Assembly (NCBI GenBank): GCA_902793125.1
Contig: CADBCC010000009.1
Coordinates: forward strand, 1-64,000
DNA from: an uncultured Ruminococcus sp.
Lineage (GTDB): Bacteria; Bacillota; Clostridia; Oscillospirales; Acutalibacteraceae
Direction: 5' to 3'
Length of the DNA stretch: 64,000 nt
Shown here: positions 50,248 to 58,299 of the stretch, in pieces
How positions within the stretch are numbered: position 1 is the stretch's first letter
How the letters are laid out: every line of letters begins with the position of its first letter
Notes under the pieces: generated by a model
Told to the model about the DNA's origin: nothing
What the model saw: the letters and a program-made list of their open reading frames with translations, nothing else
Database searches by the model: none
Program-made: the position numbers and the translations under genes

Positions 50248-52662
50248 ATGAAATATAATCATAAAACCGTTGAGGAAAAATGGCAAAAAATCTGGGAGGA
50301 AAAGGGCGTATTTCACGCAAGCAACGATTCCGATAAAGAAAAGTTTTACGCTTTAATAGAATTCCCTTATCCTTCGGGACAGGGTCTTCACGTAGGACAT
50401 CCGCGTCCTTATACAGCTCTTGATACAGTAGCCCGTAAACGCAGATTACAAGGTTATAATGTGCTTTATCCAATTGGCTGGGACGCTTTCGGTCTTCCTA
50501 CTGAAAACTATGCCATAAAGAATCATATTCACCCTGAAATTGTTACAAAACAGAATATACAGCGTTTTAAAAAGCAGATTCAGTCTCTTGGTATTTCTTT
50601 TGACTGGAGCAGAGAGATTAATACAACCGATCCCGACTACTATAAATGGACACAATGGATTTTTTTACAGCTCTTTAAAAAGGGACTTGCGTATAAAAAA
50701 GAAATGAATGTTAACTGGTGCACATCCTGTAAGTGTGTATTGGCTAACGAGGAAGTTGTTAACGGAAGCTGTGAACGTTGCGGAAGCGAAGTTATCCATA
50801 AAGTTAAATCTCAGTGGATGCTTAAAATTACTGCTTACGCCGACAGGCTTATAAACGACCTTGATCTGGTTGATTATCCTTCCCGTGTAAAAGCTCAGCA
50901 GATTAACTGGATTGGACGCTCAACAGGCGCTGAGGTTGATTTTACCGCTACAACAGGTGATAAGCTAACTGTTTATACGACCCGTTGTGATACGCTTTTC
51001 GGCGCTACATATATGGTTATTTCCCCGGAACATCCGCTTATTGATAAATGGGCCGACAAGCTTTCTAATATTGATAAGGTACGTGAGTATCAGCTTGAAG
51101 CTTCCAAGAAGTCCGATTTCGAGAGAACCGAAGTCGCAAAAGAAAAAACAGGTATCAGGCTTGAAGGTGTAGAAGCGGTTAACCCCGTTAACAATAAAAA
51201 GATTCCGATTTTTGTATCGGATTATGTTTTAGTATCATACGGAACAGGCGCTATTATGGCTGTACCCGCTCACGATACCCGTGACTGGGAATTCGCTAAG
51301 AAATTTGATTTGCCGATAATTGAGGTTGTTAAAGGCGGAGAAGACGTTCAGAAAGAAGCCTTTACCGACTGCGCTACAGGTATACTCACCAATTCAGGCT
51401 TTATAAATGATTTATCCGTAGAAGACGCTAAAGAAAAAATGATTAAATGGCTTGAGGAAAATAACCTCGGACGAGCTAAAGTAAACTACAAGCTTCGTGA
51501 CTGGGTGTTCTCGCGTCAGCGTTATTGGGGTGAGCCTATCCCGATTGTATATTGCGAAAAATGCGGTTATGTTCCGATTGACGAGAGCGAATTACCTCTA
51601 AAGCTTCCTATGGTTGATTCTTATGAGCCCACAGATACAGGAGAGTCTCCGCTTGCAAAGATGACAGATTGGATTAATACAACTTGTCCATGCTGCGGCG
51701 GAAAAGCTGTAAGAGAAACTGATACAATGCCTCAGTGGGCAGGATCTTCTTGGTATTTCCTTCGTTATATGGATCCTCATAACAACGAAGCGTTGGCGTC
51801 AAAAGAAGCGCTTGAGTACTGGTCGCCCGTTGACTGGTATAACGGCGGTATGGAACATACAACTTTACACTTGCTTTACAGCCGTTTCTGGCATAAGTTC
51901 CTTTATGATTTAGGTATTGTACCCACTAAAGAGCCTTACGCTAAACGTACAAGCCATGGAATGATACTCGGCGAAAACGGCGAAAAGATGTCGAAATCAA
52001 GAGGAAATGTAGTAAATCCCGATGAAATCGTAAATGAATACGGCGCGGATACAATGCGTCTTTATGAGATGTTTATCGGTGATTTTGAAAAAGCCGCTCC
52101 ATGGAAAACCTCAAGCATAAGAGGATGCAGAAGATTTATTGAACGTTTCTGGAATTTACAGAATATTCTTGTTGACGGTGATACTATCCGTCCCGAGCTC
52201 GAAAGCGCTTTCCATAAAGCTATTAAAAAGGTTGGGGAAGATATTGAGAATATTAAATTCAATACAGCAATTGCCGCCTTAATGGCTTTAATCAACGATG
52301 TAACAGCCTTCGGCTCAATCAACAAAAAAGAATTATCAATCTTTGCTATATTGTTGAATCCATTCTCACCTCACGTTTCCGAAGAGGTTTGGGAAGCCTG
52401 CTCTTTAGGCGACGGAATAGTTGCCGAGCAAAGCTGGCCAGAATATGACGAGAGTAAATGCGTTGATGAAACCATCGAAATCGCTGTGCAGGTTAACGGT
52501 AAAATAAAGGCTAAGTTAAATATTTCTCCCGATGCTGAGCAAAGCGAAGTTCTTGCGCTTGCAAAAACTGATGAGAATGTTGCCAAAGCGATTGACGGTA
52601 TGAACGTTATTAAAGAGATTTACGTAAAAGGAAGAATCGTGAATATTGTCGTTAAACCGTAA
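50248..52662 (+). CDS. leuS: Leucyl-tRNA synthetase
   Basis: An 804-residue class Ia synthetase. HIGH-type [14 protein letters not shown], zinc-like knuckles ([21 protein letters not shown] in two halves), an editing (CP1) domain about 220-410 with [17 protein letters not shown] and [12 protein letters not shown], tRNA-CCA core [20 protein letters not shown] in two parts, the KMSKS loop [11 protein letters not shown], and an anticodon domain. TGGAGG precedes the ATG. The gap from rsfS is 13 bases, too short for a T-box leader. Confidence 0.97.
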   Translation: MKYNHKTVEEKWQKIWEEKGVFHASNDSDKEKFYALIEFPYPSGQGLHVGHPRPYTALDTVARKRRLQGYNVLYPIGWDAFGLPTENYAIKNHIHPEIVTKQNIQRFKKQIQSLGISFDWSREINTTDPDYYKWTQWIFLQLFKKGLAYKKEMNVNWCTSCKCVLANEEVVNGSCERCGSEVIHKVKSQWMLKITAYADRLINDLDLVDYPSRVKAQQINWIGRSTGAEVDFTATTGDKLTVYTTRCDTLFGATYMVISPEHPLIDKWADKLSNIDKVREYQLEASKKSDFERTEVAKEKTGIRLEGVEAVNPVNNKKIPIFVSDYVLVSYGTGAIMAVPAHDTRDWEFAKKFDLPIIEVVKGGEDVQKEAFTDCATGILTNSGFINDLSVEDAKEKMIKWLEENNLGRAKVNYKLRDWVFSRQRYWGEPIPIVYCEKCGYVPIDESELPLKLPMVDSYEPTDTGESPLAKMTDWINTTCPCCGGKAVRETDTMPQWAGSSWYFLRYMDPHNNEALASKEALEYWSPVDWYNGGMEHTTLHLLYSRFWHKFLYDLGIVPTKEPYAKRTSHGMILGENGEKMSKSRGNVVNPDEIVNEYGADTMRLYEMFIGDFEKAAPWKTSSIRGCRRFIERFWNLQNILVDGDTIRPELESAFHKAIKKVGEDIENIKFNTAIAALMALINDVTAFGSINKKELSIFAILLNPFSPHVSEEVWEACSLGDGIVAEQSWPEYDESKCVDETIEIAVQVNGKIKAKLNISPDAEQSEVLALAKTDENVAKAIDGMNVIKEIYVKGRIVNIVVKP

Positions 52663-52705
52663 ATTAACTGTTTTTAGTCTTTTTAAACTAATTTTTTGAT
52701 AGGTA

Positions 52706-52735
52706 TTGACATTTTATGTCTACTTGTTGTATAAT
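52706..52735 (+). promoter_or_regulatory. Sigma-A promoter for rpsU
   Basis: -35 TTGACA (52706-52711), an 18-base spacer, -10 TATAAT (52730-52735), 50 bases before the start. Confidence 0.75.
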
Positions 52736-52785
52736 AACTAATGCATTGGTTTGCAAATTACCCATATTGATGGGAGGGATATAGA

Positions 52786-52962
52786 ATGTCAGAAGTAAGA
52801 CTTAAAGAAAATGAATCTCTTGAAAGCGCATTAAGACGTTTTAAGAAACAGTGCGCGAGAGCAGGCGTTATTGCTGAAGTTCGCAAGAGAGAAGCTTACG
52901 AGAAGCCTTCCGTAAAGCGCAAAAAGAAGTCCGAAGCAGCTCGTAAACGTAAATACAGATAA
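52786..52962 (+). CDS. rpsU: 30S ribosomal protein S21
   Basis: A 58-residue protein: [39 protein letters not shown] and a basic [15 protein letters not shown] tail are canonical S21. GGGAGGG lies upstream of the ATG. Single-gene unit with its own promoter and terminator. Confidence 0.95.
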   Translation: MSEVRLKENESLESALRRFKKQCARAGVIAEVRKREAYEKPSVKRKKKSEAARKRKYR

Positions 52963-52967
52963 AATTT

Positions 52968-52994
52968 AGCGGACGTATAGTCCGCTTTATTTTT
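52968..52994 (+). terminator. Rho-independent terminator after rpsU
   Basis: A 7-bp stem AGCGGAC (52968-52974) / GTCCGCT (52980-52986) with a 5-base loop, then TTATTTTTT. aroQ lies only 27 bases further and shows no separate promoter, so read-through may feed it. Confidence 0.75.
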
Positions 52995-53021
52995 TATAGA
53001 TTTATTCAGGAGAAGATATTT

Positions 53022-53453
53022 ATGAAAAAAGTTCTTGTGATTTTAGGGCCTAATCTTAATATGGTCGGTATTCGCGAAAAAAATGTTTATGGCACGCAAA
53101 CAAGCGAAAGTATAAATAAAGATATAAAATCTTACGCTGAAAATAACGATTTTGAATGTGAGATATTTCAGTCTAATCACGAAGGTGATTTAATTGATAA
53201 AATTCATACAGTACAGGGAAACTATGACGCTGTAATTATTAACGCCGGAGCGCTGACTCATTACAGCTACGCGTTAAGAGACGCAATTGCCTGTTTCGAT
53301 ATTCCGTTTATTGAAGTTCATATGTCTAATATCCATGCAAGAGAGGAATTTCGCCATACATCCGTAATATCTCCGGTATGTAAGGGACAGATCTGCGGAT
53401 TCGGAAAAAATGTTTATATGTTAGCTTTTAACGCTTTAAAGGAATTGATTTAG
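53022..53453 (+). CDS. aroQ: Type II 3-dehydroquinate dehydratase
   Basis: A 143-residue dodecamer-forming enzyme of the shikimate pathway. LGPNLNMVGIREKNVYG (catalytic Arg and Tyr), QSNHEGDLIDKIH, INAGALTHYSYALRDAI and IEVHMSNIHAREEFRH are family motifs. AGGAGAAG upstream. Followed immediately by a peptidase gene, as in many Firmicutes where aroQ, a pepP-like gene and efp are neighbours. Confidence 0.95.
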   Translation: MKKVLVILGPNLNMVGIREKNVYGTQTSESINKDIKSYAENNDFECEIFQSNHEGDLIDKIHTVQGNYDAVIINAGALTHYSYALRDAIACFDIPFIEVHMSNIHAREEFRHTSVISPVCKGQICGFGKNVYMLAFNALKELI

Positions 53454-54539
53454 TTGTCTGATTTTGTAAAAAGAATCAATAAATTGCAAAACTTAATTAA
53501 AGAAAATAACAGCGCTTTGCTTATTACCGATGAAAACAATGTTTATTATTTAAGCGGAGTTTTAAAAAGCGAGGGCAAAGTTTTGATCTTAAAGGACAAG
53601 GCTTATCTCCTTGTCGATTTTCGTTATATTGAAATTTCAAAAAAAATATGTAAAAGCTGTGAAGTTGCTGAGTCTGATAATTTTATCGAAGACATTAAAT
53701 CAATTTGCAAAAAACATAATATAAATACTCTTTATCTTGAATCCGAAAATATAACGCTGAGCAGATATAATGTTTTACTAAAAAATTTCAACTCAATTGG
53801 AATCTCTATAATTTCCGATGATACGTTAAGTAAAGCGGTTTCTAATTTAAGACTTATAAAGAGTGAAGAAGAAATAGATTATATTAACGAAGCACAAAGA
53901 ATAACTGAAAAAGCTTATAGTGAAGTATTAAATTATATAAAACCCGGTGAAAGCGAAATAAATATTTCTATCGAATTGGAACGATTATTAAAAAAAGAGG
54001 GCGCTTCGGGCGTCAGCTTTGACTTGATAACAATTACCGGAAAGAATACTTCGCTTCCGCACGGCGTACCGGGTGATAATGTTATTAAAGAAGGCGATTT
54101 TTTTACTTTTGATATCGGTTCTCTTTATAATGGTTATCACAGCGATATGACGAGAACAATTGCTGTTAAAAGATGTGATGAATATAAAAAGGAGATTTAT
54201 AACATTGTTTTAAATGCCCAGACTTTAGCGCTAAGTAAGGTTAAAGCGGGAGTAAAAGCCTGTGAAATTGATAAGACTGCCCGTGATATAATTAAAAATG
54301 AAGGATACGGTAAGAATTTCGGACATTCTACAGGCCACGGGGTTGGACTTGATATTCATGAACTGCCGTTCGTAAGCTTAAAAAACGAAGCTATATTATC
54401 AGAAAATATGGTAATAACGGTAGAGCCTGGAATTTATATAGAAAACGAGTTTGGCGTAAGAATTGAAGATATGGTTTTAGTTAAAGAAAACGGATATAAA
54501 AATTTTGCCGAGCTTCCAAAAGAACTAATTATTGTATAG
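53454..54539 (+). CDS. Xaa-Pro aminopeptidase family (M24)
   Basis: A 361-residue metallopeptidase: N-terminal creatinase-like domain (about 1-125), then the pita-bread fold with five metal ligands: Asp in FTFDIGSLYNG, Asp in SDMTRTIAV, His in GHGVGLDIHE, Glu in VEPGIY and Glu in RIEDMVLV. It removes N-terminal residues before proline. The TTG start directly follows the aroQ stop, with AAAGGAA upstream. Confidence 0.9.
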   Translation: MSDFVKRINKLQNLIKENNSALLITDENNVYYLSGVLKSEGKVLILKDKAYLLVDFRYIEISKKICKSCEVAESDNFIEDIKSICKKHNINTLYLESENITLSRYNVLLKNFNSIGISIISDDTLSKAVSNLRLIKSEEEIDYINEAQRITEKAYSEVLNYIKPGESEINISIELERLLKKEGASGVSFDLITITGKNTSLPHGVPGDNVIKEGDFFTFDIGSLYNGYHSDMTRTIAVKRCDEYKKEIYNIVLNAQTLALSKVKAGVKACEIDKTARDIIKNEGYGKNFGHSTGHGVGLDIHELPFVSLKNEAILSENMVITVEPGIYIENEFGVRIEDMVLVKENGYKNFAELPKELIIV

Positions 54540-54542
54540 TAC

Positions 54543-54571
54543 TTGCAATTTCCGCTTAATTTATGTATAAT
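54543..54571 (+). promoter_or_regulatory. Sigma-A promoter for efp
   Basis: -35 TTGCAA (54543-54548), 17 bases, -10 TATAAT (54566-54571), starting 3 bases after the peptidase stop. Confidence 0.7.
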
Positions 54572-54613
54572 TAAACTAACAATTAATAAATATTAATTTC
54601 AGGAGGTATGATT

Positions 54614-55171
54614 ATGATTTCTGCAGGTGATTTCAGAAACGGCGTAACTTTCGAAATGGACGGTCAGGTTGTTTCTATTATTGAATTCCAGCATGTAAAA
54701 CCCGGTAAAGGCGCCGCGTTTGTAAGAACAAAAATCAGAAACGTTATTACAGGATCGGTTGTTGAGAAAACTTTTAATCCCAACGACAAGTATCCGAAGG
54801 CTTTTGTAGACCGTAAAGATATGGAATACAGCTATAACGACGGCGAGCTTTATTACTTTATGGATACCGAAACATGGGAGCAGCTTCCGATTAACGCTTC
54901 TGTTCTCGGTGATAACTTTAAATTTGTAAAAGAAAATATGATTTGTAAGATTCTTTCTTACAAAGGAAATGTATTCGGCGTTGAACCGCCCAATTTCGTT
55001 GAATTAGAGGTTACAAAGACTGATCCCGGATTCGCCGGAAACACTGCTACAAACGCTACAAAACCCGCTACTGTTGAAACAGGCGCGGAAGTTAAGGTTC
55101 CTCTTTTCATTAACGAAGGAGAAGTTATCCAGATTGATACACGCACAGGCGAGTATCTCGGACGCGCATAA
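54614..55171 (+). CDS. efp: Elongation factor P
   Basis: A 185-residue factor that rescues ribosomes at polyproline. [33 protein letters not shown] (tip Lys in PGKGAA), the OB domains and the end [13 protein letters not shown] are diagnostic. The ATG at 54614 is 6 bases after AGGAGGT and gives the family N-terminus MISAGDFR; the in-frame ATG at 54608 touches the ribosome site. Confidence 0.96.
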   Translation: MISAGDFRNGVTFEMDGQVVSIIEFQHVKPGKGAAFVRTKIRNVITGSVVEKTFNPNDKYPKAFVDRKDMEYSYNDGELYYFMDTETWEQLPINASVLGDNFKFVKENMICKILSYKGNVFGVEPPNFVELEVTKTDPGFAGNTATNATKPATVETGAEVKVPLFINEGEVIQIDTRTGEYLGRA

Positions 55172-55186
55172 TTCAAAGGAGATAAT

Positions 55187-55648
55187 ATGTCTGTAAACGA
55201 TAATATGAGCATAGCTCAGAGAGCCGCTTATTTAAAGGGTTTATCCGAAGGTTTGGATTTAGATACTTCTAAACCCGAGGGCAAACTTATTGAAGCGATG
55301 CTTGATTTGATTTATGATATGTCCGATGAAATTTCTTTTATTGAAGAAGATATTCAATTTCTTACCGAACAGAACGATGAGCTTTATGAGATAATTGATG
55401 AAATCGGATATGATGATTTAGATGATAGTGTTGTTGACTATGTTGATGAAAATCCCGAATATGAGGTTAAGTGTCCTGATTGCGGAGCTGAAATCGTAGT
55501 TGACGAAGACACCCTTATTGAAGGCGAAATGAATTGTCCTAATTGCGGAGGCGAACTCGAATTTGATTTTTCAAGTTTATTTGCCGATGAGTTTTGCGAC
55601 GAAGACTGCGCTTCTTGTAATATTCAGGATTGTGATTTGAAAGATTAA
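55187..55648 (+). CDS. Acidic zinc-ribbon protein (CD1247-type)
   Basis: A 153-residue very acidic protein. Residues 5-70 are helical (QRAAYLKGLSEGLDLD, DLIYDMSDEISFIEEDIQFL), like the N-terminal domain of C. difficile CD1247-type proteins. A zinc ribbon follows (CPDCGAEI...CPNCGGEL, about 95-125) and a Cys-rich end (CDEDCASCNIQDC). Function unknown. AAAGGAG precedes the ATG. It follows efp after 15 bases, so it probably shares its promoter. Confidence 0.75.
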   Translation: MSVNDNMSIAQRAAYLKGLSEGLDLDTSKPEGKLIEAMLDLIYDMSDEISFIEEDIQFLTEQNDELYEIIDEIGYDDLDDSVVDYVDENPEYEVKCPDCGAEIVVDEDTLIEGEMNCPNCGGELEFDFSSLFADEFCDEDCASCNIQDCDLKD

Positions 55649-55663
55649 TGTAACATTATTAAC

Positions 55664-55696
55664 CCCCTCGTTATAGTATAACGAGGGGTGTTTTTT
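55664..55696 (+). terminator. Hairpin with T-run before yunB, also holding its ribosome site
   Basis: A 10-bp stem CCCCTCGTTA (55664-55673) / TAACGAGGGG (55679-55688) with a 5-base loop, then TGTTTTTT. It looks like the terminator of the efp transcript. GAGGGG in its 3' arm is also the only Shine-Dalgarno for the yunB TTG start six bases later. Confidence 0.75.
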
Positions 55697-56333
55697 GCTT
55701 TATAAAAGAAGAAATCTAAGATTTAAGAAATTAAGGAAAGTGTTTTTATTTTCATTAACAGTTTTTATACTTACAGTTGTACTTTTCGAAGTTCAGGCTA
55801 TTCCTTTTACAAAAAAATGTGTAAATAAACAGGCAAAATCAATATCATCTAAAATTATCGGAAGTACAGTAAATAAGGTGATTGGAAATCTGAATTACAC
55901 TTATGATGATTTATCTGTTATAAACTATTCGGATAAAGGCGAAATTAATTCAATATCATCAAATACAGTTAAGATTAATAAAATTAAATCAAATACAATT
56001 AATAAGATTCAAGATGAACTTGATAAAGAAAAAACATATAAATTTTCATTACCGCTCGGTTCTTTTACGGATATTACATTGCTAAGCACACTGGGACCTG
56101 ATATCGAAATTAATTTTATACTTACTGGTTCGGTTAACTGTAAAATAAAAAATTCTTTTGAAAGCGCGGGTGTAAATCAGACACTACACCATATCTATCT
56201 TGTTGTTAATACAGAGATTATTACTTTAAGTCCTGAATACAGCGAAAAAATCAAATTTTCAACAGATTACGAAATCGCTCAGACGGTAATTGTAGGCTCA
56301 ATTCCGTCAACATACGCAGATATTGTGAGATAA
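55695..56333 (+). CDS. yunB: Sporulation protein YunB
   Basis: A 212-residue protein with one N-terminal transmembrane anchor (about 16-36) and an extracellular or intermembrane domain. The sequence SLPLGSFTDITLLSTLGPDI (a YunB hallmark), TGSVNCKIKNSFESAGVNQT and HHIYLVVNTEI matches the YunB family, made in the mother cell under sigma-E in Bacillus. The TTG start at 55695 has GAGGGG 6 bases before it, inside a terminator hairpin. No sigma-E promoter was recognised. Confidence 0.82.
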   Translation: MLYKRRNLRFKKLRKVFLFSLTVFILTVVLFEVQAIPFTKKCVNKQAKSISSKIIGSTVNKVIGNLNYTYDDLSVINYSDKGEINSISSNTVKINKIKSNTINKIQDELDKEKTYKFSLPLGSFTDITLLSTLGPDIEINFILTGSVNCKIKNSFESAGVNQTLHHIYLVVNTEIITLSPEYSEKIKFSTDYEIAQTVIVGSIPSTYADIVR

Positions 56334-56363
56334 AATTAAAAATAACACAAAATATAGTAAAAA

Positions 56364-56407
56364 ATAGCACAGAATCTATTGTAATATAATGGGTTTTGTG
56401 CTATAAT
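56364..56407 (+). promoter_or_regulatory. miaB promoter overlapped by an inverted repeat
   Basis: -35 TTGTAA (56379-56384), 17 bases, -10 TATAAT (56402-56407). An inverted repeat ATAGCACAGAA (56364-56374) / TTTTGTGCTAT (56394-56404), 10 of 11 paired, brackets the -35 and overlaps the -10. This placement would suit a repressor operator. Confidence 0.5.
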
Positions 56408-56442
56408 TCTATGGATAATGGATTAGATTGGGGTAATTTGTT

Positions 56443-57861
56443 TTGGCAAAAAAATATAGTACCGTAAATGATTTTAATGAAACACAAAGCGAATACCTTA
56501 ATCTTGTGTATGAAATTATGCAAAAACGCAAGCGCGGTGAAAAGCCGATTGCTTATGTTCACACTTACGGATGTCAGCAAAATGTTGCTGATGGTGAGAA
56601 TATAAAAGGTATGCTTTCAAAAGCGGGGTTTGACTTTGAGGATAAACCCGATAACGCTGATTTTATTCTTTTTAACACCTGCGCTGTAAGGGAACATGCC
56701 GAAGACAGGGTTTTCGGAAATGTCGGAGCCCTTAAAAATATAAAAAGGAAGTATCCGAATACTTTAATTGCTTTGTGCGGATGTATGATGGAACAAAAAC
56801 ATATTGCCGACAGAATGTACAAAAGCTTTCCGTATGTTGGTTTAGTGTTCGGAACTCATGCTTTGCATATGTTCCCGGAGCTTTTATATAAAGCTTTATC
56901 AGGCGATAAACGTGTATATCTAAGAGATAATGATGACAGTATGGTACACGAAGGCTTACCTGTACAGCGTGACGGCAGTTTTAAAGGCTGGCTTCCGATT
57001 ATGTACGGATGCAATAATTTCTGCACTTATTGTATTGTCCCTTATGTACGCGGACGAGAAAGAAGCAGAAATAAGGATATAATCATTTCCGAAGCTAAAG
57101 AAATGATAAATAACGGCTATAAAGATATAACTCTTCTCGGCCAGAACGTTAACTCATACGGTAAAACTTTGGATGAAAAAGTCAGTTTTTCGGAATTGAT
57201 TTCTGAAATAGACAGCATCGACGGTGATTACTGGCTCAGGTTTATGACATCTCATCCGAAAGATTGTACAAAAGAGCTTATAGACGCAATCGCATCCTCA
57301 AAACATATAAGCGCTCATCTTCATCTGCCTTTCCAGTCGGGTTCAAGCCGAATTTTAAAACTTATGAACCGTCATTATGACAGGGAAAAGTATCTCGATA
57401 TAGTTAATTACGCTAAAAGCAAGATTCCTGATGTCAGCCTTACAAGCGATGTTATTGTAGGTTTTCCGGGAGAGACTTACGAGGATTTTAAAGAGACAAT
57501 ATCTCTCATCAAAGAAGTAGAATTTACCTCGTTATTTACTTTTATTTATTCTCCGCGCGTCGGAACGCCTGCCGCTGAGATGGACGATCCGATTTCTGAC
57601 GAAGAAAAATCAAAATGGTTCAAAGAGCTTTTAGACGTTCAGGAAGAAATTGCGTCAAAAAGGTGTAAGTCAATGGTTGGTACCATTCAAAAAGTTCTTG
57701 TGGAATCTGAAAAAGGTAAGGATGATATAATAAACTGCCGAACAAGTGGAAATATACTTGTGGAAACAAAAGCGCCTAAAGAATTAATAGGCACTTTCCA
57801 AAACGTAAAGATTACCAAAGCCGGTAATTGGATACTTAAAGGTGATTTAGTAAAGGAGTAA
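56443..57861 (+). CDS. miaB: tRNA-2-methylthio-N6-isopentenyladenosine synthase
   Basis: A 472-residue radical SAM methylthiotransferase acting on A37 of tRNAs after MiaA. N-terminal cluster Cys in VHTYGCQQNVADGE, FNTCAVREHAEDRVFG and LCGCMMEQ; radical SAM CNNFCTYCIVPYVRGRERSR; RFMTSHPKD, LHLPFQSGS, DVIVGFPGET; C-terminal TRAM domain. TTG start with GGGGTAAT upstream. First gene of miaB-ylbF-mutS-mutL-miaA, so both A37 modifiers lie in the same run. Confidence 0.95.
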   Translation: MAKKYSTVNDFNETQSEYLNLVYEIMQKRKRGEKPIAYVHTYGCQQNVADGENIKGMLSKAGFDFEDKPDNADFILFNTCAVREHAEDRVFGNVGALKNIKRKYPNTLIALCGCMMEQKHIADRMYKSFPYVGLVFGTHALHMFPELLYKALSGDKRVYLRDNDDSMVHEGLPVQRDGSFKGWLPIMYGCNNFCTYCIVPYVRGRERSRNKDIIISEAKEMINNGYKDITLLGQNVNSYGKTLDEKVSFSELISEIDSIDGDYWLRFMTSHPKDCTKELIDAIASSKHISAHLHLPFQSGSSRILKLMNRHYDREKYLDIVNYAKSKIPDVSLTSDVIVGFPGETYEDFKETISLIKEVEFTSLFTFIYSPRVGTPAAEMDDPISDEEKSKWFKELLDVQEEIASKRCKSMVGTIQKVLVESEKGKDDIINCRTSGNILVETKAPKELIGTFQNVKITKAGNWILKGDLVKE

Positions 57862-57863
57862 TT

Positions 57864-58268
57864 ATGGATATCATTGAAAAAACAAGAGAACTCGGTAAGC
57901 TTCTACAGAAGGAAGAATCCTATATTAAAATGCGCGAAGCAGAATCAAAAGCTGACGCTGACGAAAAGCTTCAGGAACTTATTAAGGAATTTAACCTTAA
58001 AAGACTTTCAATTAATGTGGAAACTCAAAAAACTGAAAAAGACGGCGAAAAAATCGCTGAACTTAATAAAGAAATGCAAAAAGTTTATGCCGATATTATG
58101 TCAAATGAAAATATGAAGGATTATAATAACGCAAAGCAGGATTTTGACCAGGTATCAGGAAGAGTAATGGCTATTTTACAAAACTGTATTGCGGGAGAAG
58201 ATCCCGAAACAACCGATTATACATCTTCCTGCACGGGCAGCTGTTCAACATGCGGAGGCTGTGGATAA
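57864..58268 (+). CDS. YlbF/YmcA (RicA-like) protein with a Cys-rich tail
   Basis: A 134-residue helical protein of the YlbF/YmcA family (residues about 5-115; ESKADADEKLQELIKEFN), ending in SCTGSCSTCGGCG with four Cys. In Bacillus the miaB neighbour ymcA (ricA) forms the RicAFT complex with ylbF and yaaT, carries Fe-S clusters and affects RNase Y and development. The position between miaB and mutS is the same. The tail could hold an Fe-S cluster (inference). AAAGGAG precedes the ATG. Confidence 0.82.
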   Translation: MDIIEKTRELGKLLQKEESYIKMREAESKADADEKLQELIKEFNLKRLSINVETQKTEKDGEKIAELNKEMQKVYADIMSNENMKDYNNAKQDFDQVSGRVMAILQNCIAGEDPETTDYTSSCTGSCSTCGGCG

Positions 58269-58299
58269 AACCAGTTAAATAAACGAAAGGGGTGAGTTT

